NCBI GenBank assembly: GCA_934120315.1
Contig: CAKOTX010000010.1
Span: 1 to 39,663, forward strand
Reading direction: 5' to 3'
From: an uncultured Clostridia bacterium
GTDB taxonomy: Bacteria; Bacillota; Clostridia; TANB77; CAG-508
Length of the DNA: 39,663 nt
In this document: positions 22,013 to 30,066 of the stretch, one piece after another
Numbering within the stretch: position 1 is the stretch's first letter
Layout: each line of letters begins with the position of its first letter
The notes under the pieces: generated by a model
Databases searched by the model: none
What the model saw: only the letters and a program-made list of their open reading frames with translations
Told to the model about the DNA's origin: nothing
Translations under genes and position numbers: made by a program

Positions 22013-23171
22013 CGCGTTTTTTTACTGGTGGTTGTTCATTCATTGTTGTAGCTAATTTTTCTAACAAATCTCTTTGTTCTCTACTCAATCTTTTTGGTGT
22101 TTGAACCACAACTGTAAATACAAAATTTCCTCTAACTGATGAATTTAAAGATTTAAATCCTCTTTCTCTTATAGTAAATTTTGTTCCTGTTTGTGTTCCT
22201 TCTGGTATAGTAAACATTTCTGTACTTCCATCTACCATAGGAATTTTTAGGTTTGCTCCTAAAGTTGCCTGAGTAATTGTGATTGGTATGTCACACATTA
22301 CGGTTGTTCCTTGTCTTGTAAATATACTACTTTTACGAACTCTAATTGTTATGTATAAATCTCCTTTTGGAGCACCTTTTTCACCAGGTTCTCCTTCTCC
22401 TCTTAATACTACAGTTTGATTATCATCAATTCCAGCTGGAATTTTCACTTTAATTCTAGCTTGTTTTCTAACAGTTCCTTTTCCTTTACAATTATCACAA
22501 GGTTCTTTTATTACTTCACCTGTTCCATGACATGCTGTACATGGTCTTGTTGTTTGAACTTGACCAAGTATTGTATTTTGAACTTGTCTTACAGTTCCTG
22601 TTCCATTACATGTAGGACATTTTGTTACACTTGTTCCAGGTCTTGCTCCAGTTCCATGGCATATATCACATGTTTCAGGTCTTGTTATAGAAATCTCTTT
22701 TTCAACACCTAAAAATGCCTCTTCAAAAGTTATTTCCATATTTAAGTTAAGATCTGCACCTTTTCTAGGTCCTCTTTGAGCTTGGCTTCTTGCACCAGTT
22801 CTTGCTCCTCCTCCAAAGAATGAAGAAAATATATCTCCTAAATCCCCAAAATCAGAAAATCCATCAAACCCTGATGATGAATATGAATAATATCCACCAT
22901 TTCCAAATGGTCCGCCAGCCCCATTGAATCCATTAAATCCTTGTGGTCCATCTGGTCCAAATTGGTCATACATCTTTCTTTTTTGTGGATCTGATAATGT
23001 TTCATATGCCTCATTTACTTCTTTAAATTTTGCTTCTGCTTCTTCTTTATTGTCTGGGTTGGCATCTGGATGATATTTTTTTGCAAGTCTTCTATATGCT
23101 TTTTTTAATTCTTCATCTGTCGCTGTTTTTTGAACACCTAAAACCTCATAATAGTCTCTTTTACTTGCCAT
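21999..23171 (-). CDS. dnaJ: Chaperone protein DnaJ
   Basis: Hsp40 co-chaperone that delivers substrates to DnaK and stimulates its ATPase. The 390-residue protein is a full type I DnaJ. It has an N-terminal J domain with the HPD motif (KKYHPDANPDN) and a Gly/Phe-rich linker (about 75-125). Next come four zinc-binding repeats (CDICHGTG, CPTCNGTG, CTACHGTG, CDNCKGKG) and the C-terminal substrate domains. It ends in VKKRGIFG. A GGGAGG site lies 8 bases before the ATG. Its last codons are duplicated at 20642-20662, suggesting the 3' end was an insertion target and was rebuilt by incoming sequence. Confidence 0.97.
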   Translation of the reverse strand: MASKRDYYEVLGVQKTATDEELKKAYRRLAKKYHPDANPDNKEEAEAKFKEVNEAYETLSDPQKRKMYDQFGPDGPQGFNGFNGAGGPFGNGGYYSYSSSGFDGFSDFGDLGDIFSSFFGGGARTGARSQAQRGPRKGADLNLNMEITFEEAFLGVEKEISITRPETCDICHGTGARPGTSVTKCPTCNGTGTVRQVQNTILGQVQTTRPCTACHGTGEVIKEPCDNCKGKGTVRKQARIKVKIPAGIDDNQTVVLRGEGEPGEKGAPKGDLYITIRVRKSSIFTRQGTTVMCDIPITITQATLGANLKIPMVDGSTEMFTIPEGTQTGTKFTIRERGFKSLNSSVRGNFVFTVVVQTPKRLSREQRDLLEKLATTMNEQPPVKKRGIFG

Positions 23172-23233
23172 CTTTCTTACCTCCCATTTCTTCTTTTATT
23201 TTTAAGCTCATAATGGCTCCTTTTCATAAATTA

Positions 23234-23254
23234 GGCGAGTCTCAAAAACTCGCC
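23234..23254. terminator. Hairpin in the dnaK-dnaJ gap
   Basis: A perfect 7-base stem GGCGAGT/ACTCGCC with a 7-base loop CTCAAAA in the 105-base gap between dnaK and dnaJ. On the minus strand it is not followed by a T run, so partial termination, RNA processing or protection of the dnaK 3' end are all possible. Confidence 0.45.
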
Positions 23255-23276
23255 CTCTCTTTAATGTTACATCTTA

Positions 23277-25130
23277 CTATTTGTTGTCATCTTCAACTTT
23301 ATAATCTGCATCATATACAGTTCCATCATTTCCGCCATTATTTGTGTCTGTTGAATCAGTTCCTGCAGCTGCATTTGGATCAACTCCTGCATTTGGATTT
23401 GCATTTTTATATAATTGTTCTGACATTTCATAGAATACTTTTGTTAATTTTTCTGTTGCTTCTTTGATGCTTTCTGTATTATTTGAATCAAGAGCTTTTC
23501 TTGTGTTTTCGATTTCAGCTTCTACTTTAGCTTTTTCTTCTCCACTAATTTTATCTCCTAATTCTCCTAATGTTTTTTCACTGTTATAAATTAAGCTTTC
23601 TGCATTATTTTTAACTTCGATTTCTTCTTTTCTCTTTTTATCTTCTTCAGCATGTGCTTCTGCATCTTTAACAGCTTTTTCGATATCTTCGTCTGTTAAG
23701 TTTGTTGATGCTGTAATTGATACATTTTGTTCATTTCCTGTAGCCATATCTTTTGCTGATACGTGAACTATACCATTTGCGTCTATATCAAATGTTACTT
23801 CAATTTGTGGTACTCCTCTTGGTGCTGCTGGAATTCCTGTTAATTGGAATCTTCCTAATGTTTTGTTATATGCAGCCATTTCTCTTTCACCTTGTAATAC
23901 GTGAACTTCTACTGATGTTTGACCATCTGCTGCTGTTGAGAAGATTTGTGATTTCTTTGTTGGTATTGTTGTATTTCTTTCAATTAATTTTGTGAATACT
24001 CCACCATATGTCTCAATACCTAATGATAATGGTGTTACATCTAGTAATACTAAGTCTTTAACATCTCCTGATAATACACCACCTTGAATTGATGCACCAA
24101 TTGCAACACATTCATCTGGGTTTATTCCTTTATCTGGTTCTTTTCCTGTTATTCTCTTAACAATTTCTTGTACTGCTGGAACTCTTGTAGAACCACCAAC
24201 TAATAATACTTTATGAATATCATTTGCTGTTAATCCTGCATCTTTTAAAGCTTGGTTAACTGGTCCAGCTGTTGCTTCTACTAAATCATGGATTAATTCT
24301 TCAAATTTTGATCTTGTTAATGTTACATCTAAGTGTTTTGGTCCTGTTGCATCAGCTGTGATAAATGGTAAGTTTATTTGTGTTTGTTGAACACCTGATA
24401 ATTCAATTTTAGCTTTTTCAGCAGCTTCTTTTAATCTTTGCATTGCCATTTTATCTGTTGATAAATCAATTCCGTTTGATTTCTTAAATTCTGATACTAG
24501 GTAATCTATGATTTTTTGATCAAAATCATCTCCACCTAAATGTGTATTACCATTTGTTGATAATACTTCAAATACACCATCACCAATGTCTAGGATAGAA
24601 ACATCGAATGTTCCTCCACCTAAGTCATATATCATTATTTTTTGGTCTTGTTCTTTATCCATTCCATAAGCAAGTGATGCTGCTGTTGGTTCATTTATAA
24701 TTCTTAATACTTCAAGTCCTGCTATTTTTCCTGCATCTTTTGTTGCTTGTCTTTGGCTATCACTAAAGTATGCTGGAACTGTAATAACTGCTTGAGTTAC
24801 TTTTTGTCCTAAATAATTTTCTGCATCTGTTTTTAATTTTTGTAATATCATTGCAGAGATTTCTTGTGGTGAGAATTTTTCTCCATCAATATCTACTTTT
24901 TCGTTTGTTCCCATTTTTCTTTTTATTGATATAACTGTATTTTCTGGATTTGTTACAGCTTGACGTTTTGCTATTTGTCCTACTAATCTTTCTCCATTTT
25001 TAGAGAATGCAACTACAGATGGTGTTGTTCTATTTCCTTCTGCATTTGGTATTACTACTGGTTCTCCTCCTTCCATTACTGCTACACATGAATTTGTTGT
25101 TCCTAAATCAATTCCTATTATTTTTCCCAT
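23277..25130 (-). CDS. dnaK: Chaperone protein DnaK (Hsp70)
   Basis: ATP-driven chaperone for unfolded proteins. The 617-residue protein opens with IGIDLGTTNSCVAVMEGG (phosphate 1 loop), has DLGGGTFDVSILD and the GGSTRVPAVQ adenosine motif. The substrate domain follows, with DVTPLSLGIETYGG, and the helical lid comes after that. The tail is an Asn/Gly/Asp-rich segment with KVEDDNK, unlike the EEVD of cytosolic eukaryotic Hsp70. It is third in the hrcA operon. The upstream gap contains a GGGGACA palindrome (25155-25206), which could affect the ratio of DnaK to GrpE. Confidence 0.98.
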   Translation of the reverse strand: MGKIIGIDLGTTNSCVAVMEGGEPVVIPNAEGNRTTPSVVAFSKNGERLVGQIAKRQAVTNPENTVISIKRKMGTNEKVDIDGEKFSPQEISAMILQKLKTDAENYLGQKVTQAVITVPAYFSDSQRQATKDAGKIAGLEVLRIINEPTAASLAYGMDKEQDQKIMIYDLGGGTFDVSILDIGDGVFEVLSTNGNTHLGGDDFDQKIIDYLVSEFKKSNGIDLSTDKMAMQRLKEAAEKAKIELSGVQQTQINLPFITADATGPKHLDVTLTRSKFEELIHDLVEATAGPVNQALKDAGLTANDIHKVLLVGGSTRVPAVQEIVKRITGKEPDKGINPDECVAIGASIQGGVLSGDVKDLVLLDVTPLSLGIETYGGVFTKLIERNTTIPTKKSQIFSTAADGQTSVEVHVLQGEREMAAYNKTLGRFQLTGIPAAPRGVPQIEVTFDIDANGIVHVSAKDMATGNEQNVSITASTNLTDEDIEKAVKDAEAHAEEDKKRKEEIEVKNNAESLIYNSEKTLGELGDKISGEEKAKVEAEIENTRKALDSNNTESIKEATEKLTKVFYEMSEQLYKNANPNAGVDPNAAAGTDSTDTNNGGNDGTVYDADYKVEDDNK

Positions 25131-25154
25131 AATAAACTACTTCCTTCCTCTTTA

Positions 25155-25206
25155 GGGGACACATCTTTCCCTAGGGTCATTCCTATTACTGATAAGATAT
25201 GTCCCC
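25155..25206. repeat. GGGGACA-ended palindromic element between grpE and dnaK
   Basis: Arms 25155-25167 (GGGGACACATCTT) and 25194-25206 (AAGATATGTCCCC) match at 12 of 13 bases around 26 bases. A second outer match of the type GGACACA/TGTGTCC extends to about 25219. The form resembles short palindromes often scattered in clostridial genomes, but it differs in sequence from the GGTCGGTCC family elsewhere in the window. Confidence 0.6.
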
Positions 25207-25255
25207 ACTTGTGTCCTCTTAATATATATTTTTTAAAAATTAATAACTATTTATA

Positions 25256-25750
25256 TTAATTAGCTACTACAACCATAGAATGTCTTATAACTCTACTTCC
25301 TATTTTGTAGCCTTTTCTGTATTCTTGTACAATTTCCTTAGCATTTTTTTCAGGATCTTGCACACTGCTTACAGCTTCGTGTAAACTTGGATCAAAAGTT
25401 TCTCCAAGTGCTGGAATTTCTTCAACTCCTTTAGATTTTAAGATATCTTTAAATTGTTTTAACACAAGTTCAACACCTTTTTTATATTCTGCATCTTGTG
25501 TTTCTACTTTTAATGCATTTTCAAGATTATCTACTATTGGTAAGAATATTTCAACTATATCTCCAAGTATTGAATTGTATAATGTTTCTCTTTCTTTGCT
25601 ACTTCTTTTTTTATAGTTTTCAAACTCTGCCAAAACTCTTTTATATCTATCATTTAATTCATCTAATTCTTGTTGTTTTGGATCTATTATGCAATCTTTT
25701 TTCTCTTCTTTTTTTTCTTCTACTTGTTCATTTTTTTCTTCTTTATCCAT
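25256..25750 (-). CDS. grpE: Nucleotide exchange factor GrpE
   Basis: Exchanges ADP on DnaK. It has an acidic/lysine-rich disordered start, a long helical dimerisation region (KQQELDELNDRYKRVLAEFE) and the C-terminal beta domain ending in GYKIGSRVIRHSMVVVAN. Start choice: the frame extends to an ATG at 25784-25786 inside hrcA, but no ribosome site precedes that. An AAGGG 6 bases before the ATG at 25748-25750 supports MDKEEKNEQVEEKK, a 164-residue product starting 19 bases after hrcA. Identification is firm. Confidence 0.95.
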   Translation of the reverse strand: MDKEEKNEQVEEKKEEKKDCIIDPKQQELDELNDRYKRVLAEFENYKKRSSKERETLYNSILGDIVEIFLPIVDNLENALKVETQDAEYKKGVELVLKQFKDILKSKGVEEIPALGETFDPSLHEAVSSVQDPEKNAKEIVQEYRKGYKIGSRVIRHSMVVVAN

Positions 25751-25769
25751 ACTTTCCCTTCTTTCTATA

Positions 25770-26777
25770 TCAATTTTCGTCTCCATTTAATTTTTTGCTA
25801 ATATATTTCATTACTGAAATAACTTTTGCATAATCCATTCTCTTAGGTCCTATTATTCCAATTGTTCCCAAATCTTTATTTCCTATTCTATGTTTAAAAG
25901 TTACTACACTGAAATCCTTTAGTTCTTCTTTTTCGTTTTCTTCGCCAATATATACATTTATATCTTTGGCAAATCCTGTATTTAACATGTCTGCCATCAA
26001 ATCTTTTTCGTCTAATATATTTACAAAGTTCTTAGCAACTTCTAGACTATTAAATTCTGGTAACTCGAATAGTTTATTTGCACCTTCTAAATGTACACTT
26101 TCTTCTTCGACTACTTTTTTCATTTGTTCAATAATTGGTTTTATCAATTTTACACTATATTGCATTTCTTCTACTAAATACTTTTCTAGTGGTCTATCTA
26201 TTTTTGTTATTGGTTCACCTTTTAATTTGTTGTTGAACATATAACTTAATGTTTGTACTTGATTTTCTGTTATATCCTCGTCAAATTTTATTATTGTTTC
26301 TTTTACCAATCCTGAATCTGTTAAAATTACAGCCATCATCATTCTTGGACTTAATAGTACAAATTTTATATTTTCAATTTTTTGTACATCTGAACTAGGT
26401 CCTATTGAAACCGTTGTATAATGTGTTATTTCTGATATTGTACTTGATGCTATTTTTGTTATTTCTTCCATTTCATTTACTTTGGTTTCTAACTTATCAC
26501 TGATATACTTAATCTCATCTACTGTAATCTTATCTTCCTGTAAAAGTTCATCAACATAGTATCTATATCCTTTTGCTGATGGTACTCTTCCTGCTGATGT
26601 ATGAGGTTTTTCTAGATATCCCATTTTTTCTAGTTCTGCCATTTCATTTCTTATTGTGGCACTACTACATTCAAGTCCCTCTAAGTTCATTATTGCATTT
26701 GAACTTACTGGTTCAGCCGTTTGAATGTATTCTTCTACAATCGCTTGTAGTACTCTTTTTTTTCTTTCATCTAACAC
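25770..26777 (-). CDS. hrcA: Heat-inducible transcription repressor HrcA
   Basis: Represses the class I heat-shock operon by binding CIRCE; its own folding by GroEL links it to heat stress in known species. The 335-residue protein has an N-terminal winged helix (LDERKKRVLQAIVEEYIQ through SSATIRNEMAELEKMGYL), followed by PHTSAGRVPSAKGYRYYVD and the GAF-like and dimerisation regions. It begins with GTG at 26775-26777, 9 bases after AGGAGG. First gene of hrcA-grpE-dnaK-dnaJ, directly downstream of two CIRCE-like sites, so autoregulation is expected. Confidence 0.96.
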   Translation of the reverse strand: MLDERKKRVLQAIVEEYIQTAEPVSSNAIMNLEGLECSSATIRNEMAELEKMGYLEKPHTSAGRVPSAKGYRYYVDELLQEDKITVDEIKYISDKLETKVNEMEEITKIASSTISEITHYTTVSIGPSSDVQKIENIKFVLLSPRMMMAVILTDSGLVKETIIKFDEDITENQVQTLSYMFNNKLKGEPITKIDRPLEKYLVEEMQYSVKLIKPIIEQMKKVVEEESVHLEGANKLFELPEFNSLEVAKNFVNILDEKDLMADMLNTGFAKDINVYIGEENEKEELKDFSVVTFKHRIGNKDLGTIGIIGPKRMDYAKVISVMKYISKKLNGDEN

Positions 26778-26816
26778 TTTTTTATTCCTCCTCTTTTTTG
26801 GAAAATGTTAGTCTTT

Positions 26817-26843
26817 TTAGCACTCTTGATATTTGTTTGCTAA
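26817..26843. promoter_or_regulatory. CIRCE operator 1 (downstream of the -10)
   Basis: TTAGCACTC-N9-GTTTGCTAA. The left half is perfect against the consensus TTAGCACTC-N9-GAGTGCTAA and the right half matches 7 of 9. It lies in the leader of hrcA. Confidence 0.85.
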
Positions 26844-26854
26844 TTTCGTATATT

Positions 26855-26883
26855 ATAATACTATAATTTTTAGCACTTGTCAA
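26855..26883 (-). promoter_or_regulatory. Sigma-A-type promoter of the hrcA operon
   Basis: On the minus strand a perfect TTGACA (26878-26883) and TATTAT (26855-26860) are 17 bases apart. The -35 sits inside the second CIRCE-like site and the transcript start lies next to the first, so HrcA could block it from both sides. Confidence 0.8.
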
Positions 26884-26896
26884 GTCTTTTTGCTAA
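26870..26896. promoter_or_regulatory. CIRCE operator 2 (overlapping the -35), degenerate
   Basis: TTAGCACTT-N9-TTTTGCTAA, with 8 of 9 and 6 of 9 bases matching the CIRCE halves and the spacing of 9 kept. Confidence 0.65.
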
Positions 26897-26926
26897 TATT
26901 TTTTAATTTATTTGAAATAATGTAAA

Positions 26927-26995
26927 AATGCGAAAAAGGGGTCGGTCCTTAATTTAGCAAAGTTGCTAATTTAAGGACCGACCCTTTTTCGCATT
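26927..26995. repeat. Intergenic palindromic element, copy 3 (near-perfect)
   Basis: Arms of 33-34 bases (26927-26960 and 26963-26995) pair with one mismatch and one extra G around a 2-base loop. From the outside in they read AATGCGAAAAAGGG, GTCGGTCCTTAA and a TTAGCAA end. It is the best preserved of three related elements. It begins 17 bases after the nrdD stop and could serve as its transcription stop, since TTTTT follows the stem on the minus strand. Confidence 0.85.
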
Positions 26996-27011
26996 CGCGC
27001 AACAATAAATT

Positions 27012-29138
27012 TTATAAATGTAAAACTCTTGATTTTATTTCTTTAGTCTTTCCAACATTCCAGAAATTCTCTCCCAAATATCCGCATGTACGACGAACAA
27101 CATTCATTTTATTATGATCTTTGTTTCCACATTGTGGGCATTCCCACTCATTTTGATCATTAATTATCATTTCTCCGTCATATCCGCAAACTTGGCAATA
27201 ATCTGATTTTGTATTAAATTCAGCATATTGAATATTATCATAAATGAATTTAACAACTTCTTCTAATGCTTTTAAATTATTCTTCATGTTTGGTACTTCT
27301 ATATAAGAAATTGCTCCACCAGCTGATAATGGTTGGAATTCACTTTCAAATTTCAATTTACTAAATGCATCAATTTTTTCTCTAACATCTACATGATATG
27401 AATTTGTATAATATCCTTTATCTGTAACATCTGGAATACTTCCAAATTTTTCTTTATCAATACGAGCAAATCTGTAGCATAAACTTTCTGCTGGTGTTCC
27501 ATATAGAGAAAATCCTAATCCAGTTTCTTTTTGCCATGTATTTGTTCTTGCTTTTAAATATTTCATTACTTTAATTGCAAAATCATGTCCTTCTGGAGTT
27601 GTATGTGATACACCTTTCATTAATTTTGTTGTTTCATATATTCCTATATATCCTAATGATAATGTTGAATATCCATCTTTTAAGAATTTATCAATTTTTT
27701 CTCCTTTTTTCAAACGTGCTATTGCACCATTTTGCCAGTGAATTGGAGAAATGTCTGATGATGTTCCTAATAATGCATAATGTCTGCACATTAATGCTTC
27801 TTTGCAAAGTTCTAGTCTTTCATCAAATAATTTCCAGAATTTATCTTCATCACCTTGTGAAAGTATTGCAATTTGTGGTAAGTTGATACTTACTACACCT
27901 TGGTTAAATCTTCCTTCAAATTTATAATTTCCATTTTCATCTTTCCATGGTATTAAGAAGCTTCTGCATCCCATTGGGCTAAATACATTACCTTCGTAAT
28001 TTTCTTTCATCTTTTTAGCTGATATATAATCTGGATACATTCTCTTTGCAGAACATTTTACAGCTAATTTTGTTAAATAATCATATTTTCCACCTTTTAG
28101 ACAGTTATGTTCATCTAATACATATACTAGTTTTGGGAATGCTGGTGTTACATATACTCCAACTTCATTTTTTATACCTTGAATTCTTTGTTTTAAGATT
28201 TCTTCTATTATCATTGCATTTTCTTTTATGTATTCATCATCTGGATCTAAGTGTAAAAATAATGTTACAAATGGTGATTGTCCATTTGTTGTCATTAATG
28301 TATTTATTTGATATTGAATTGTTTGTACACCTGCTGCTAATTCTTCTTTTACTCTGTCATTTACCATATCATCTATTGTTTGTTTTGGTAATTTTCCACC
28401 ATATTTTTCTGTTAATCTCTTTTGGAATTTATCATGGCTTCTTCTTAGATATTTTCCTAAATGTTTCATATCTACTGATTGTCCACCATATTGGTTACTT
28501 GCTACTGCTGCAATTATTTGTGTTGTTACAGTACATGCTACTTGGAAACTTTTTGGGCTTTCTATCATTTTTCCATTCATTGCTGTTCCATTGTCTAACA
28601 TATCTCCAATGTTTATTAAACAACAGTTGAATATTGGTTGTACAAAATAGTCTGCATCATGGAAATGTAAAATTCCATCTTCATGTGCTTTTGAGATTTT
28701 TTCTGGTAATAAAATTCTTCTTGTTAAATCTCTTGAAACTTCTCCTGCTATGTAATCTCTTTGTGTAGATGCAAGCATTGTATTTTTATTTGAATTTTCT
28801 TCTGCTAATTCTTTGTTTTCGTTTCTTATTAATCCTAAAATAGATTCATCTGTTGTATTTGATTTTCTAACTAATGCTCTTGTATATCTATAAACAATAT
28901 ATTTTTTTGCTAATTCATATTTATCAAATTCCATTAATTTTTCTTCAATTACATCTTGAATGTCTTCTACAAGCATTCTTTTTTTACCCAAATCCTCTAT
29001 GTATGCAATAATTTCATTAATCTCATCTTTTGTAGCTTTTTGCTTTCCTCTTACTTCTTTATTTGCTTTTTCGATTGCTACTTCAATCTTATCCCTATCA
29101 AATTCGATTGTTCTTCCGTCTCTTTTAATTACTTTCAT
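27012..29138 (-). CDS. nrdD: Anaerobic ribonucleoside-triphosphate reductase (class III)
   Basis: Makes deoxyribonucleotides without oxygen using a glycyl radical. Layout of the 708-residue product: N-terminal ATP-cone (KVIKRDGRTIEFDRDKIEVA), the large barrel, then a zinc site from two C-x2-C pairs (CQVCGYDGEM and CPQCGNKD). The glycyl radical motif RTCGYLG lies about 20 residues from the end. Start choice: the open frame reaches a TTG at 29163-29165 whose AAGGGT is too close to work. The ATG at 29136-29138 (MKVIKRDGR) has AAGGA 10 bases upstream. The activase gene nrdG is not next to it here. It is divergent from a Crp/Fnr-type regulator. Confidence 0.96.
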   Translation of the reverse strand: MKVIKRDGRTIEFDRDKIEVAIEKANKEVRGKQKATKDEINEIIAYIEDLGKKRMLVEDIQDVIEEKLMEFDKYELAKKYIVYRYTRALVRKSNTTDESILGLIRNENKELAEENSNKNTMLASTQRDYIAGEVSRDLTRRILLPEKISKAHEDGILHFHDADYFVQPIFNCCLINIGDMLDNGTAMNGKMIESPKSFQVACTVTTQIIAAVASNQYGGQSVDMKHLGKYLRRSHDKFQKRLTEKYGGKLPKQTIDDMVNDRVKEELAAGVQTIQYQINTLMTTNGQSPFVTLFLHLDPDDEYIKENAMIIEEILKQRIQGIKNEVGVYVTPAFPKLVYVLDEHNCLKGGKYDYLTKLAVKCSAKRMYPDYISAKKMKENYEGNVFSPMGCRSFLIPWKDENGNYKFEGRFNQGVVSINLPQIAILSQGDEDKFWKLFDERLELCKEALMCRHYALLGTSSDISPIHWQNGAIARLKKGEKIDKFLKDGYSTLSLGYIGIYETTKLMKGVSHTTPEGHDFAIKVMKYLKARTNTWQKETGLGFSLYGTPAESLCYRFARIDKEKFGSIPDVTDKGYYTNSYHVDVREKIDAFSKLKFESEFQPLSAGGAISYIEVPNMKNNLKALEEVVKFIYDNIQYAEFNTKSDYCQVCGYDGEMIINDQNEWECPQCGNKDHNKMNVVRRTCGYLGENFWNVGKTKEIKSRVLHL

Positions 29139-29254
29139 CTTACCCCATTCCTTTCTTATGTACAAACCCTTGAGCTAAGCCACTTTCATATTTATATTTA
29201 ATATTTTGTGTTCGATTTGTATGTCCTTATTATATATTTATTTTTGTAAAAAAC

Positions 29255-29270
29255 TGTTGCAAATGCAACA
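29255..29270. promoter_or_regulatory. Perfect dyad between nrdD and the Crp-type gene
   Basis: TGTTGCA-AA-TGCAACA is a perfect 7-2-7 dyad of 16 bases, the size of a Crp/Fnr-family operator. It overlaps the -35 of the regulator gene promoter and lies about 117 bases upstream of the nrdD start, so it fits autoregulation with possible effect on nrdD. Confidence 0.6.
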
Positions 29271-29285
29271 AAAATGAAATATAAT
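29257..29285 (+). promoter_or_regulatory. Promoter of the Crp/Fnr-type gene
   Basis: TTGCAA (29257-29262) and TATAAT (29280-29285) are 17 bases apart. The -35 is within the dyad at 29255-29270. Confidence 0.65.
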
Positions 29286-29368
29286 TATCATAATTAAATG
29301 TATAATAATTATGTCGAATTTTGTACCTTTTGTCGCTCAAGATTTTGACAATTTTGGAGGTTATATTT

Positions 29369-29998
29369 ATGGATACCAATTTTGATAAAAAAATTTTTAT
29401 AGAAAATTTTAAGCATAGTTGTACTAGAGTTCAAATAAAAAAATTTGTTAAAGGTGAAACTGTTACAACCTACATAGAAAAACGTAATCAAATTTGTATT
29501 GTATTATCAGGTGAAGTTGATTTAATACGATATGATTTTAATGGTAATAAAACAATTATTGGTCACTTTGTTGATGATGATATTTTTGGCGAAGTTTTTT
29601 ATCCTGCTAATACAAATAATGAACTTTTTGCAGTGGCTCGTAAAAATTCAGAAATTTTATTTTTTACATATGATACTCTTTTTACAAAGTGTAGAAGAAA
29701 TTGTGACTTCCACAGAGTTCTTACAAGTTCTTTAAGTGAATTATTTTTGGACCAAATTGTATCACTAAATTTGCGTATTGAACTTTTAACAAAAAGAAAT
29801 ATCAGAGGAAAAATATTGGCTTATTTTGACCTCGTTTCTAAACGTTCTTTGAGAAAAACTTTTTCTCTACCATATTCCTACACTGATTTAGCTGATTACC
29901 TTAGTGTCGATAGAAGTGCAATGATGAGAGAAATTAAGCTTCTTATTGATGAAGGTTTTATTAAGAAAAACGGAAATAAAATAACACTATTATATTAA
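29369..29998 (+). CDS. Crp/Fnr-family transcription regulator
   Basis: Predicted DNA-binding regulator of 209 residues. An N-terminal cyclic-nucleotide-binding-like barrel (about 20-115) has ICIVLSGEVDLIRYDFNGN and IIGHFVDDDIFGEVF. The C-terminal winged helix (about 145-209) includes YTDLADYLSVDRSAMMREIK as the recognition region. The N-terminal cysteine cluster of Fnr is absent; two cysteines lie in KCRRNC near residue 110. The effector is not predictable. Start choice: GGAGG 8 bases before this ATG rules out the longer frame from 29321. It is divergent from nrdD and shares a control region with it, so control of anaerobic or nitrosative metabolism is plausible but unproven. Confidence 0.88.
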   Translation: MDTNFDKKIFIENFKHSCTRVQIKKFVKGETVTTYIEKRNQICIVLSGEVDLIRYDFNGNKTIIGHFVDDDIFGEVFYPANTNNELFAVARKNSEILFFTYDTLFTKCRRNCDFHRVLTSSLSELFLDQIVSLNLRIELLTKRNIRGKILAYFDLVSKRSLRKTFSLPYSYTDLADYLSVDRSAMMREIKLLIDEGFIKKNGNKITLLY

Positions 29999-30066
29999 TT
30001 TTCTGCATATTTTGTATAAATTTGCATACACTCTTACAAATTAGTTTTATCTTGTAGGAGGTACTC

